The notes: generated by a model not told the origin, from the letters alone. Positions 28,001 to 37,703 are shown, numbered from the stretch's first letter. The stretch is DNA of 64,000 nt from Cellulophaga sp. HaHa_2_95 (GCF_019278565.1 NZ_CP058988.1:3906001-3970000), one strand, 5' to 3'. Numbers and translations are program-made.

Positions 28001-29545
28001 CTAAAAATCGAATTGAATAACATAAGCAAAGTCTCCTGGTTTCTCTGTTGGCATTGTTACTTTTAAACCATCAGCCTCTTGACTCCATTTTATTTTGTCG
28101 GGACTACCTAACACTTTCGCATTGGTAATCTTTAAGTCTTTTACATATTCTGAATTTTTGGCAAGCGACTCAATCGTTACAATACCGTCTTCTGGCCAAT
28201 CAAGAACGATAGCAAATAATTTATTATCTTTTGTTGTAAATCTGATATCTTTTGAAGATAAACCTTCATTATCTCCTTCGGAATGATGCCCTTTTTTTAC
28301 TTCTGTAGGACCTTCACCAAAAGTTTTCCAGTAGGTAGTATCATATATTGCATCGCCATTAATTTTTAACCAATCGCCAATTTGAAATAATATAGCTTGC
28401 TGATCTTCTGGAATAGTACCATCAGCTTTTGGACCTACATTCAGTAATAGATTTCCATTCTTACTAACAATATCAATTAAATCATCTACAATTTCATTGG
28501 CGTTCTTAGATTCCCAATTAGTTACATGACTCCAAGAGTTTTTACCTATTGAGGTATCCGTTTGCCATGGCAGTTTTCTAATTCCAGGTAGCTTACCTCG
28601 TTCTAAATCATAGATAACTGTTCCTTCTGGAAATGCTTCATGAGAGAAGTTTTTATCCTGCAACACCACTTCTTTTCCCCATTCAATACCTTTATTGTAA
28701 TAATAGGCGGCTAATTTAGGGCGTTGATCTGCAAAATCAGGGATATCTAAATAAAAATCGAACCATAAAATATCTGGTTGATAGTTATCTATAATATCTT
28801 TTGTTCTTGCCCACCAAAGCTCCTTAAATTCTTCAGATACAGGTTGCGTTAAATCTTTACCCTTGGTAGAATACAAATCTGAATATTCTGGGTCTGTCGT
28901 ATCAAATTTGTCTTTTTTATTATAGAAAGACCAGTTGAAGGCAAAGTGAGAAGAAGCTCCCATGATCATACCTTTATCTCTACCTGCTTTAAATAATTCG
29001 CCTAAAATATCTTTTTTAGGCCCCATATCTACCGAGTTCCAACGGGTCACATTTGATTTATACATAGCAAAACCATCGTGATGTTCTGCCACAGGAATCA
29101 CGTACTTTGCACCAGCTTTCTCAAAGATGTTGATCCACTCACTGGCGTCGAATTTTTCACCTTTAAACATTGGAATAAAATCTTTATATCCAAACGTTTT
29201 TGGATCTCCCCAATTTTCTTTGTGATGTAAAAAAACATCTGAGGGACCCTTTTCTCCTAATTTTAATTGCGCAGAAAATGTAGCTGTATCCATATACATT
29301 TTTCGAGGATACCATTCTGAACTATAAGCAGGAACACTGTATGCTCCCCAGTGGATAAAAATTCCAAACTTTTTTTCATTAAACCATGTTGGGTCTTTAT
29401 AATTTGCTTTTATAGATTCCCAGTTTGCTTCATATACAGGCTTCTCTTGCTCTACAGTTTCTTTTTTTTCCTTTTTATCAGCACAGGAAGAAATTGCCAA
29501 CGAACAAACCAGAATGGCAAACAACATATATCTTTTTAAATTCAT
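28001..29545 (-). CDS. GH29 alpha-L-fucosidase/alpha-L-galactosidase-like lipoprotein (copy 3)
   Basis: 514 residues with a lipoprotein signal (LAISSC, Cys about 21) followed by a Lys/Glu-rich stretch that may direct surface display. Barrel landmarks are FGIFIHWGAYSVPAYSSEWYPRKMY, YVIPVAEHHDGFAMYKS and the nucleophile segment ILWFDFYLD. DIVSKNGNLLLNVGPKADGT closes the barrel. It is closer to classical bacterial GH29 than copy 1. It is followed by a strong terminator and preceded, across 116 bases, by the DUF5060/apiosidase-like gene. It probably removes terminal alpha-L-sugars from oligosaccharides near the outer membrane. Confidence 0.9.
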   Translation of the reverse strand: MNLKRYMLFAILVCSLAISSCADKKEKKETVEQEKPVYEANWESIKANYKDPTWFNEKKFGIFIHWGAYSVPAYSSEWYPRKMYMDTATFSAQLKLGEKGPSDVFLHHKENWGDPKTFGYKDFIPMFKGEKFDASEWINIFEKAGAKYVIPVAEHHDGFAMYKSNVTRWNSVDMGPKKDILGELFKAGRDKGMIMGASSHFAFNWSFYNKKDKFDTTDPEYSDLYSTKGKDLTQPVSEEFKELWWARTKDIIDNYQPDILWFDFYLDIPDFADQRPKLAAYYYNKGIEWGKEVVLQDKNFSHEAFPEGTVIYDLERGKLPGIRKLPWQTDTSIGKNSWSHVTNWESKNANEIVDDLIDIVSKNGNLLLNVGPKADGTIPEDQQAILFQIGDWLKINGDAIYDTTYWKTFGEGPTEVKKGHHSEGDNEGLSSKDIRFTTKDNKLFAIVLDWPEDGIVTIESLAKNSEYVKDLKITNAKVLGSPDKIKWSQEADGLKVTMPTEKPGDFAYVIQFDF

Positions 29546-29661
29546 GGTAAATAATTCTTAAATGGTTTCCTTTAGTTTCTGTAGCGAAATTCGAATTATC
29601 CCGCGAAAAGCATTAAAACGTATGTCTTTAATAATAGAGCAAATGATTAAAACACCTGTTT

Positions 29662-31284
29662 TTAGGGCTGTCTGAGCTCAGAAATCAAAATAGCGTCTGC
29701 TTTTCCAGACCAAGGAGATATAAACTTACCTGAATCTTGCATAGCTGCTACACTAGTAAATTCACCGGTTACTGTATTAAACCATAGCACAGTTCTTTTA
29801 CTACTTTCTTTTTTCAAAAATGCAGCGTCTATACCGTAATTTTCTTTATGAATGTAGAGTAAAACAGTCTTCTCATCATTCGTTAGATTGTAAGCGCTGC
29901 CATTTTGCCAAGGTGTAGGTTTCATTTTGCTAAAATCAAATGCAGTGAATAGTTTCATCATGTGTTGAAAATATTCAAATTTTGGCTTTTTAAAATCTTC
30001 TGGCTGTTCAAAAGGATTGTAAATAATAGCATTCCAGGAAGCTCCTTGCCAATAATACGTAGTGTATACTCCTGCAAACAAACACATATAATTTCTTCTT
30101 AGACACGTTTCTGCGTTCGTATAATCTCCTGTAAAAACCGTATACGGAGCTTCTTCATAACCGCCATGCTCTATATTAAATACAGGCTTGTCCTTAAATT
30201 TTGTCTGAGCAGCTAACATCTTGTCATACAGATTGTGCGACCAGTTTTGGGTAGATATAAAGTCCACCTTTTCAGGGAAATTAGAACAATATTTAAAATC
30301 ATGTACCGACACCAATCTATTAAATTGATCTGCTTTACGCAGTCTTTCAATTCTTCCATGAATATACGCTTCATCTGCTCTACCGTAATACAAAGCTTCT
30401 TTAGATATATCCCAAACCATATTTGGGAAGGCTTGGTAACGTTTAACCACATAATCAAAATACATATTATCTGCCTCACTATTCATATCTGGCCAGGCGA
30501 CTAATTTGTTCCAGACATAAATCATCAAATGTGATGCTATGCGCTTATCATGCATTAAGCTGATGGTCCTGTCTAGCTTTTGAAAAAATTCTGGATTCAA
30601 AGCGGTATAATCAGGATTATCATTTGTTCCTAGAAAAGGAAATATATCCTTTGGCTCTCCAAATTCGTGCTCTGGATGCTGTGCTAGTTTCGCATCTTTC
30701 TGCCAACTCACATCATAGGAAAACACGTTCATCACAATTTGATTAAATCCGTTTTTCTTTATTAAATCTAGTAAATGATCTGTCTTAGGCAAGCTTTTTT
30801 CCGTATGATAATCTAAGGCATACAGCCAATCACATTCAAAAGCTAATAAAAAATAAGGCGTACCATCTTCATAATAAAAATGTTGCGGATCTTCTTCTTT
30901 AATTATGATACCCCCATGATTCGTATTACTCGAAGCCACTACCTTAACTTTGCCTTTTTTCTGATTCAGTGCTTTTAGAACAGATATGGTTTCATAGGTA
31001 TATTGTCCTTCCTCATTACTAGAAAAACGAATGATCCACTCATTTTTACCGTTATAGAAACCAGGTACTTCTTGTTGCTTACCCTGTTCATTAGTAAAAA
31101 TTGCTGAAAAATCTGTAGTGTAGGGCGCTATTGCCTCTTCATTACTTTTAAAACTAATATCCACAACCTCCCATTTTGGAATGGAAATAGTTCTAGAAGT
31201 ATACCGCTCTTTTTTCATTTGGCTGTTTCCTGAAGCAGAAACTAGCAACACCATAACTACCAATATTTGAATGCTGATTTTCAT
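29662..31284 (-). CDS. DUF5060 plus apiosidase-like (DUF4038-type) TIM-barrel glycosidase
   Basis: 540 residues with a signal peptide (to about 21). Residues about 25-115 are a beta-sandwich of the DUF5060 kind (VPGFYNGKNEWIIRFSSNEEGQYTYET). From HFYYEDGTPYFLLAFECDWLYAL onward a TIM barrel of the DUF4038/apiosidase-like type follows, with MVWDISKEALYY where family members often have an Asn-Glu acid/base, and KPVFNIEHGGYEE carrying a Glu likely to be the nucleophile. The substrate is unknown; related proteins act on apiose or other uncommon terminal sugars. It lies between GH29 copy 3 and a sulfatase on the same strand, 26 bases from the latter. Confidence 0.72.
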   Translation of the reverse strand: MKISIQILVVMVLLVSASGNSQMKKERYTSRTISIPKWEVVDISFKSNEEAIAPYTTDFSAIFTNEQGKQQEVPGFYNGKNEWIIRFSSNEEGQYTYETISVLKALNQKKGKVKVVASSNTNHGGIIIKEEDPQHFYYEDGTPYFLLAFECDWLYALDYHTEKSLPKTDHLLDLIKKNGFNQIVMNVFSYDVSWQKDAKLAQHPEHEFGEPKDIFPFLGTNDNPDYTALNPEFFQKLDRTISLMHDKRIASHLMIYVWNKLVAWPDMNSEADNMYFDYVVKRYQAFPNMVWDISKEALYYGRADEAYIHGRIERLRKADQFNRLVSVHDFKYCSNFPEKVDFISTQNWSHNLYDKMLAAQTKFKDKPVFNIEHGGYEEAPYTVFTGDYTNAETCLRRNYMCLFAGVYTTYYWQGASWNAIIYNPFEQPEDFKKPKFEYFQHMMKLFTAFDFSKMKPTPWQNGSAYNLTNDEKTVLLYIHKENYGIDAAFLKKESSKRTVLWFNTVTGEFTSVAAMQDSGKFISPWSGKADAILISELRQP

Positions 31285-31310
31285 AAAAAAATGGGTCTAC
31301 AAGGTTATAT

Positions 31311-32999
31311 TTAATCGTTCCAATGGGCATCTATCACCTTCTGAATATGTGGATATTTATCGCCGTCTTCTTCATGTAAGCTTTTACGTTTTGCTATCAA
31401 CTGATTTTTTAAATCAGCAATAACAGCCTTGTATTCTGGATTGTTATAGGCATTATTCATCTCTTTGGGATCTTTACTCAGGTCATAAAATTCCCAAGCC
31501 ACGGGAGTATCCATTTCAAACCGGTTGCCCCAACTCTTTTTATTCCACGTAGCTTCTGGATCTTTGGTGTCTACCCAATACTTACCATAGAAAAAGATAA
31601 GTTTGTATTGTTTTGTTCGAATTCCGAAATGCGCTGGATTGGCATGTGCATGAGCCATATGCATCCAATACCTATAATAAGTAGACTGTTGCCAATCTTC
31701 AGGCTCTTCGCCTGTTTCTAAAATAGTTTTGAAGCTATGCCCTTGCATTTGCTCTGGCGCTGTGCCCCCTGCTAAATCAATTAAAGTAGGAGCAAAATCG
31801 GTATTATTAATTATCGCGTTCGTTCTGGTATTGGGCTTAATTTTTTCTGGATAATGCACAATAAATGGCATACGCATAGACTCTTCGTACATCCATCGCT
31901 TATCTATATAATCATGCTCACCAAGCATAAAGCCTTGATCTCCCGTATATACAATAATAGTATTGCTATCATACAACCCTTCTTCTTTTAGATATTTGAT
32001 TAAGCGCGCCACATTATCATCAACCCCTTTTACGCAACGTAGGTATCTTTTCAGGTATTCTTGATAGGTAGCATGCGTATAAGCCTTATCACTTAAATCT
32101 AAATTTGTCCCTACTGAGGCATCAAAATCTGGATTTGATATTTTGGTAAAAGCATCACTCCACAAACGCATTCCCATACTTCTTATGGTATTTCTTTTAG
32201 AAACTGATGAACCAATTACACTTAGTAAGGAGTCATTTTTTCCGCGTGTTGCTATAGATCCATTATTCCCATTTTCGTACAAACTTGCAGGCTCAGGAAT
32301 ATAGGTATCTGCTAAATAATCATTATAGCGTGGCGCATATTCAAAATCATCATGAGGCGCTTTAAACTGAACCATCAACATAAATGGTTTGCTTTTGTCT
32401 CTTTTATTTTTAAGCCAATCGATAGAGATGTCTGCCACAATATCTGAACTGTGACCTATATATTTTTTTCCTTCATATTCTGGCGTTCCATATTCCGCGA
32501 AATTCATTCCACTTTCCGTCAAATTAGGGTCAAAATAAGATCCTTGCCCTCCATGCTCTGTAAAAATGTTGTAATAATCAAAATTGGGCTTCTCACCCAA
32601 ATGCCATTTTCCAATTAACGAAGTTTGGTAGCCTAATTTCCTAAGTTCTTCCGGCAAATATTGATTCGCTGTCTCTAAATGCCCTTCTAAATCTAATACT
32701 CCATTCGCTTGACTATATTGTCCTGTTAGTATTGTTGCTCTACTCGGCGTACAAATAGCGTTGGTTACGAAACAATTGTCAAAGACCATTCCTTCATGTG
32801 CCAATTGATCTAAGGTTGGAGTAGGATTTAAACTTGCCAACCTACTGCCATAAATACCAAATGCTTGTGTGGTATGATCATCTGCCATGATATAAATAAT
32901 ATTTGGCTTTTTAGCGGGGATTACTTCTTCTTGAGTAGCTTCCTTGCAAGAAAAAAAGGAGATGGATAGAACGGAAAGTACAAAGATTTTTTTAAGCAT
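31311..32999 (-). CDS. S1-family sulfatase lipoprotein
   Basis: 562 residues with a lipoprotein signal (ISFFSC, Cys18). The metal-binding start is NIIYIMADDHTTQAFGIYG and the formylglycine motif is C-T-P-S-R at residues 83-87. The middle contains MVQFKAPHDDFEYA and a long insert before YLKRYLRCVKGVDDNVARLI. The second metal element is YTGDQGFMLGEHDYIDKRWMYEE, typical of the larger N-sulfoglucosamine/iduronate-like group. It heads a leftward unit whose leader holds a 19-base inverted repeat at 33036. It is probably tethered to the outer membrane or periplasmic face and desulfates oligosaccharides. Confidence 0.93.
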   Translation of the reverse strand: MLKKIFVLSVLSISFFSCKEATQEEVIPAKKPNIIYIMADDHTTQAFGIYGSRLASLNPTPTLDQLAHEGMVFDNCFVTNAICTPSRATILTGQYSQANGVLDLEGHLETANQYLPEELRKLGYQTSLIGKWHLGEKPNFDYYNIFTEHGGQGSYFDPNLTESGMNFAEYGTPEYEGKKYIGHSSDIVADISIDWLKNKRDKSKPFMLMVQFKAPHDDFEYAPRYNDYLADTYIPEPASLYENGNNGSIATRGKNDSLLSVIGSSVSKRNTIRSMGMRLWSDAFTKISNPDFDASVGTNLDLSDKAYTHATYQEYLKRYLRCVKGVDDNVARLIKYLKEEGLYDSNTIIVYTGDQGFMLGEHDYIDKRWMYEESMRMPFIVHYPEKIKPNTRTNAIINNTDFAPTLIDLAGGTAPEQMQGHSFKTILETGEEPEDWQQSTYYRYWMHMAHAHANPAHFGIRTKQYKLIFFYGKYWVDTKDPEATWNKKSWGNRFEMDTPVAWEFYDLSKDPKEMNNAYNNPEYKAVIADLKNQLIAKRKSLHEEDGDKYPHIQKVIDAHWND

Positions 33000-33035
33000 T
33001 TTTCAATATTTTTTTTGTCTTTATATAAAACGGAA

Positions 33036-33054
33036 AAAGCGCTAGAAGCGCTTT
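33036..33054. promoter_or_regulatory. Inverted repeat, candidate operator in sulfatase leader
   Basis: AAAGCGCT-AGA-AGCGCTTT is a perfect inverted repeat 37 bases before the sulfatase start codon. It sits between that start and a strong terminator, a stretch that must contain the promoter. It lacks a T-tract placed for termination, so I read it as a regulator site. The regulator is unknown. Confidence 0.45.
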
Positions 33055-33103
33055 ACAAAAGTTAGCTATTTTTTAAGAAGATAAGATAACATATGATTTT
33101 ATG

Positions 33104-33144
33104 AATAAAACGTATGAGTAAGAACCCTACTCATACGTTTTATT
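33104..33144. terminator. Strong hairpin terminator after surface GH16
   Basis: A 17-bp perfect stem (33104-33120 with 33128-33144) around a 7-base loop, 22 bases past the GH16 stop on the minus strand. A/T-rich ends on both sides give T-rich tails in either direction. Confidence 0.88.
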
Positions 33145-33165
33145 GCACTTGTTATTTTAATTCCT

Positions 33166-34164
33166 TTAATTAGCTGGGACCGGTTTAAAAATACGGATCC
33201 AGTCTACTTTAAAAGTGTTGTTTTCTTTATTTTCTAATTCCTTGTCAGAAGGTGTAACATTTTTATCAGAGCGCCAAGTTTGATCTTCTGCATTGATAAT
33301 AATATCCATAGGCTTGTATAAGCCCTTACCCTCTGCAAAATTATTAGGATCTATCATTTCTGAACCCGACGTTGTTCGCACCAATTTACCATCTATATAA
33401 TATTCTAAATGAAAAGGGTCTTTCCAGTACACTCCAACGATATGATAGTCTTCTCTCCATAAGGTGCCATCACGATACCAACTACCAGCATCTGTTGGTT
33501 GATAGTCTTGAAAGGGATCTCTAATAAACATATGATGACTTATATGAATACGTTCTGCATACCACGTTTGATCACTATCGGCTAATTCTGAAAAGCTAGC
33601 ACCGTAAGCTTCTACAATATCTATTTCTTGTGTATCATCTGAACTCAACAACCAAACATCTGAAGCTAGCGTCGTATTCGCTATTTTAACATTTGCCTCA
33701 ATATAAACAGGGTATACTACCTGTTCTTTCGAAGTGATGCAGCCTAAATTTATTTTATTAGAACCCTCTGCTCTATTTGCAATCATTTGCAAATTACCTT
33801 CGGCTACTAAAGAATTTTCTCTTCTCCACTCCGTTAATCCTGGACCTTTCCATTGATTGTGGTAAAAATCTGTCCATTTCTTATCAAATTCAGTTCCCTT
33901 AGCATCGGCAGGAGCATCGTATTCAAAATCATCCGAAAGCTCTTGAAATTCCCATACATTACCTGCACCCGCATCTGCTGGCACTGGAATAGTTTTCCAA
34001 TCTGCCGTAGTCTCCTCTTCTACTTCCGCTTCTACTTCTTCGTCTGGAGTAACCGTTTCTTCTTGACTTTCTTCTTCTACCGTCTGCTTTTCTTCCCCAT
34101 TACTTTTACTACATGAAAGTATTTGAAAGATTAATATAAAAGCTACCAATTTAAGTTTTATCAT
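33166..34164 (-). CDS. Surface GH16 beta-agarase/porphyranase-like lipoprotein
   Basis: About 332 residues. I prefer the ATG at 34164 (MIKLKLVAFILIFQ) over the one at 34200, because the lipoprotein signal with lipobox (ILSC) then begins at residue 1. After the Cys comes an acidic Glu-rich linker of about 35 residues (KSNGEEKQTVEEE and on), resembling lipoprotein surface-export signals of Bacteroidota. The GH16 domain carries EIDIVE followed by AYG; the triad is at about 170, 172 and 175. The INAEDQTWRSDK element is typical of agarases and porphyranases. It is monocistronic between two strong terminators and is probably the initial endo-acting enzyme at the cell surface. Confidence 0.9.
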   Translation of the reverse strand: MIKLKLVAFILIFQILSCSKSNGEEKQTVEEESQEETVTPDEEVEAEVEEETTADWKTIPVPADAGAGNVWEFQELSDDFEYDAPADAKGTEFDKKWTDFYHNQWKGPGLTEWRRENSLVAEGNLQMIANRAEGSNKINLGCITSKEQVVYPVYIEANVKIANTTLASDVWLLSSDDTQEIDIVEAYGASFSELADSDQTWYAERIHISHHMFIRDPFQDYQPTDAGSWYRDGTLWREDYHIVGVYWKDPFHLEYYIDGKLVRTTSGSEMIDPNNFAEGKGLYKPMDIIINAEDQTWRSDKNVTPSDKELENKENNTFKVDWIRIFKPVPAN

Positions 34165-34265
34165 AATTCTGTATCTGTTTATTGTTTTCTCAAATTTCAT
34201 TATTGAATTTAAAGAATCCTTAAAATGGAACTAGATTAAATATAGACAATGCTATTTTTTATCGC

Positions 34266-34300
34266 AAAAAGGGCTTCATAGATATTATGAAGCCCTTTTT
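34266..34300. terminator. Terminator after SusC-SusD-SGBP operon
   Basis: A 15-bp perfect stem, AAAAAGGGCTTCATA with its complement around a 5-base loop, 22 bases past the stop of the glycan-binding lipoprotein gene. The stem itself ends in five T residues on either strand. Confidence 0.9.
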
Positions 34301-34321
34301 CTAAAAATTCAATAACCAATC

Positions 34322-35878
34322 TTATGGTCTATCATCTACTATTATAATTCGGATATCATCAAAATAAAGTGTTCCCGAACCACTATGTCTTAAATACAAA
34401 TTAAAATCGTCTGCCGTTGCTCCTGCAGCCCATTGCTTAGCAGGTCTTATCGTTATCCAAGTATTCTCTGGAGCTGTTGCAATATCATTATGCCAGAACT
34501 GCGTAACTGTTCCTCCTGTATTATTAATCCAAGGTGCCATAAAATTTAAATTAGCACCGGTAGCTTTGTAAACTTTGTATTCATATTGAACCAAAACTCC
34601 TGCATCTAAATGAAATAGATCTACTAGATTCTCAAAAGAAGACCAATTACCAGAAGCACCCGCATCAACCTTTAAACTACTAGCACCACTAGCTGCTTGT
34701 TCTGTTGAGATGTTAATAGCCGTGGTTGGCAAGTTTTCAACATGTGCCGTCCAATTACCTCCATTAGATTCAAAATCAAACTTTACAATTTCGTGTTGAA
34801 ACATGGCTACCGAAATGTCGGTAAAAGCACCTGGAATACGTGTGTCTGTAGATTCAAAATCTCCGCTTCCATCATAAGAAACTGTGATTACATCTGAGCG
34901 ATAAATTTGTTCTTGTAATTTAATTTCTAAAAGTGTTGCATTTGAAGCATTAAGTCCTATCGATGCTATTGCAAAAGGAGTACCATTTACGGTAACCGTA
35001 AAATGAGAACTTTGATCTGAAAAAGGAGCGAATTCCCCATTATACGGTATTTGAATTGTTTGGTTTTCTAACTCTACAATATCGCCAGCTACTTCAAAAG
35101 GTAATGAAGAAGGTATAACAGTTATTGTTGCAGGTATCTTATAGTTATCATAATCTCCAGGAAGACTCTCCCCTTGTCTACTTATATTTAAGTTTCCTTT
35201 ATAGCTTCCTAATTTATTAAATTGAATTACGGAAAGAGAATCTGTTTTTGTTACTCCTGCTATAGACCATGATCTTGTATTAGGGCGCCCTATAGTAGAT
35301 ACATCTACAAATTCTAGAGTAGAACCTGCCTCTACAATAATCTCATCCGTTTCGGACTCATGAGGAACTACAATCCCATTTTGACGAATTAGAATTTTTG
35401 GCACAATAGTATCGTATACATCAACAATAAATGTAGTATCTATCACCCATTTGCCAGCAACTTCTTTTGAAGGGAATATAAATCCGTCTGCCCCCTTAAA
35501 TTCAACATATTCGCTAAATTCATTGTATAGATTTACTTTCTTAAGTCCGCCTTTTGTAAACAGTACATGAACGGTTTCATCTTCGCTTTCCAAGGATTCT
35601 GGTTGAATCTTAAAATCATCAAATATGGTATCACTTCTAGTGATGGGTCCTTTCAAATAAAAGCTTCCTTCCTCTACGGTCCATTTATGAGATAGCGCTC
35701 CTTGAGACAAATCTGAAAAAGAGGCAAAATTATCTACATTCACACGTATGATAGTATCTCTAAAACCACTTGTATACCATGAAACATCTGATAACGAATT
35801 TGGAGCATCATACTCATCCCTGTTACAGGCGGTAAAGAGGCCAATAACTAGGGCTATTATTATTAATTTATTTTTCAT
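34322..35878 (-). CDS. Surface glycan-binding lipoprotein with PKD-like and C-terminal carbohydrate-binding domains
   Basis: 518 residues with a lipoprotein signal (GLFTAC, Cys about 18). The next about 330 residues show two or three PKD/Ig-like beta-sandwiches (SHKWTVEEGSF, NTRSWSIAGVTKTDS). The last about 150 residues form a jelly-roll typical of carbohydrate-binding modules (FDFESNGGNWTAH, ASGASSLKVDAG, GTLYFDDIRI). I see no catalytic motif. It directly follows SusD by 10 bases and is likely the third outer-membrane component, capturing the polysaccharide for the SusCD transporter. Confidence 0.82.
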   Translation of the reverse strand: MKNKLIIIALVIGLFTACNRDEYDAPNSLSDVSWYTSGFRDTIIRVNVDNFASFSDLSQGALSHKWTVEEGSFYLKGPITRSDTIFDDFKIQPESLESEDETVHVLFTKGGLKKVNLYNEFSEYVEFKGADGFIFPSKEVAGKWVIDTTFIVDVYDTIVPKILIRQNGIVVPHESETDEIIVEAGSTLEFVDVSTIGRPNTRSWSIAGVTKTDSLSVIQFNKLGSYKGNLNISRQGESLPGDYDNYKIPATITVIPSSLPFEVAGDIVELENQTIQIPYNGEFAPFSDQSSHFTVTVNGTPFAIASIGLNASNATLLEIKLQEQIYRSDVITVSYDGSGDFESTDTRIPGAFTDISVAMFQHEIVKFDFESNGGNWTAHVENLPTTAINISTEQAASGASSLKVDAGASGNWSSFENLVDLFHLDAGVLVQYEYKVYKATGANLNFMAPWINNTGGTVTQFWHNDIATAPENTWITIRPAKQWAAGATADDFNLYLRHSGSGTLYFDDIRIIIVDDRP

Positions 35879-35888
35879 TTTGTTTTTT

Positions 35889-37691
35889 TTAGTTGTTCAA
35901 ATTAGGATTAGCCGTAACCTCACTATTTGGTATTGGGTAATACCCGTGTAAATTTTCACTATAGTTTACTGCTGCTTGCGCATAATCTACATAAGTAAAA
36001 CCACCAGCTGTAGGATTTTCGCCTTCTATCAACAAAGCTCCCCATCTGGTTACTACTTTACCATCTGTATCTGTAGTTACATAATTATCGCCCCAATATT
36101 TTTTAGTACTTAAGTCTTGAAAACGTTGCTTTAAAACACCCCATCTTCTAAGGTCAAGAAAACGAATGGCGTGACCTTCTTCTGCCAATTCCAATGGCCT
36201 TTCCACATACATTAAATGCTCCATTAGCTCTTGCGCGGAATACGCTACATTATCATGATCTGCACCTGGATAAGATCCTGTGCCATTTAAACCAATTAAT
36301 TGCAACGCAGAACGGTGTCTCACTTCATTAACCAATGCCAAAGCATCATTTAAACCGCCTTCATCTGTACCGCCTTTTATAAGACATTCTGCTAGCATTA
36401 AATATACATCTGCTAAACGTACGAGACGAATGTTAATTCCTGAACGAGTATTAGGAACAATGTCATTTTCTGAGTTTACCGTAGCCCAGTTAGAATATTT
36501 TCTGAAATAAGCACATTCTTTATTATTAAACGGAGTTACTTGTCCCGGTAAAAAACCTCCATAAAAAGGGGTATCTACATCATCTACAAGTGCTAAAGAA
36601 TAAGAGGTACGAAGCGAGTATGATCTGGGTCTTGTTAAGGTTACCGGATCACATCCTTCAGAACCATCTTCACAGGGTACAAAATTGCGAGGATCACTTA
36701 AATCCATCGCTTCATTTTTATACGCCATTTGCAACCAACAACTAGGAACACCACTTCTGTAGCCCCCTAAATTTCCAGGAGAAAAAGATCTCCCTAAAGT
36801 ATTTGAAACATTCTGACTATCAAAAGGATTTAATTCTGCTTTGAAATTTACCGAGTAACTAACCTCCAAAATAGATTCTGAATTAAACTCCCCTGCTTCA
36901 GAAAAATTATCATCGATGTTTTCTACTAAACTTCTACCATATTCTGGGTTCGTGATGATATCATTGAAGTATACTGCTGCTTGTGTATACTCTTCTTCAT
37001 ACAAATAACTTCTCCCTAATTCTGCCGCTGCCGCTGCAGATGTTACTCTTCCTAAGTTTACATTCCCATCCCAAACTGGTGGTAAATTTTCATAAGCAAA
37101 CTCAAGGTCGGCAATATAAAATGCTTTCACATCACTTGCTGAGCTTACAGGTTGGTAAAATTCATCTTCAGATTCTGGAACAAAATCAAAAATGGGCACA
37201 CTACCTTGATTAAACATATTATACAAGTAGGTATACGAAATACCTCTGAAAAATCTTGCTTGTGCTATTATTTCTGTAGCAAAATCTATTTTATCTTGAT
37301 CTGTGTATGTCTCTTTAAGTCTATTCCCGTTTTCAATTACCTGATTAGCTCTGAAAATTACTACATACAATGCAGCCCATTTATTTCTGATGTCATTTTC
37401 TGCATCATTGAAGGTTTGAAGATAGAAGGCATTTTGTGTGTTCGGTCTACCAAAACCAGGCCAAGTCATATCTGCTCGATGGTTTTCTGAGACTACATTA
37501 AAAATACTGGTATTCTTAAACCCATTATAAACAGAGGTTAAACCCGTATTAAGATCTACATTATTTTTCCAGAAACTACCCGTTGAAAGCTCATTAGGAT
37601 TTGTTTCTGCTAAGAAATCATCAGAGCACGCCGTACCGCATAATACACACAGTAAAGCAACTACTATTCTATTAAAAATTATTTTTCTCAT
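35889..37691 (-). CDS. susD: SusD/RagB-family nutrient-binding lipoprotein
   Basis: 600 residues with a lipoprotein signal (LLCGTAC, Cys about 22). The conserved opening DDFLAETNPNELSTGSFWKN and the later helix RAEFFRGI-type segment (here IAQARFFRGISYTYLYNMF) identify the SusD family, together with EEGHAIRFLDLRRWGVLKQ near the C-terminus. It sits on the cell surface as the lid of the SusC channel. The gene is 12 bases after susC and 10 bases before the glycan-binding protein. It is the only SusD in the window, so it probably serves import for both gene arms. Confidence 0.96.
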   Translation of the reverse strand: MRKIIFNRIVVALLCVLCGTACSDDFLAETNPNELSTGSFWKNNVDLNTGLTSVYNGFKNTSIFNVVSENHRADMTWPGFGRPNTQNAFYLQTFNDAENDIRNKWAALYVVIFRANQVIENGNRLKETYTDQDKIDFATEIIAQARFFRGISYTYLYNMFNQGSVPIFDFVPESEDEFYQPVSSASDVKAFYIADLEFAYENLPPVWDGNVNLGRVTSAAAAAELGRSYLYEEEYTQAAVYFNDIITNPEYGRSLVENIDDNFSEAGEFNSESILEVSYSVNFKAELNPFDSQNVSNTLGRSFSPGNLGGYRSGVPSCWLQMAYKNEAMDLSDPRNFVPCEDGSEGCDPVTLTRPRSYSLRTSYSLALVDDVDTPFYGGFLPGQVTPFNNKECAYFRKYSNWATVNSENDIVPNTRSGINIRLVRLADVYLMLAECLIKGGTDEGGLNDALALVNEVRHRSALQLIGLNGTGSYPGADHDNVAYSAQELMEHLMYVERPLELAEEGHAIRFLDLRRWGVLKQRFQDLSTKKYWGDNYVTTDTDGKVVTRWGALLIEGENPTAGGFTYVDYAQAAVNYSENLHGYYPIPNSEVTANPNLNN

Positions 37692-37703
37692 TGCTATATT
37701 TTT

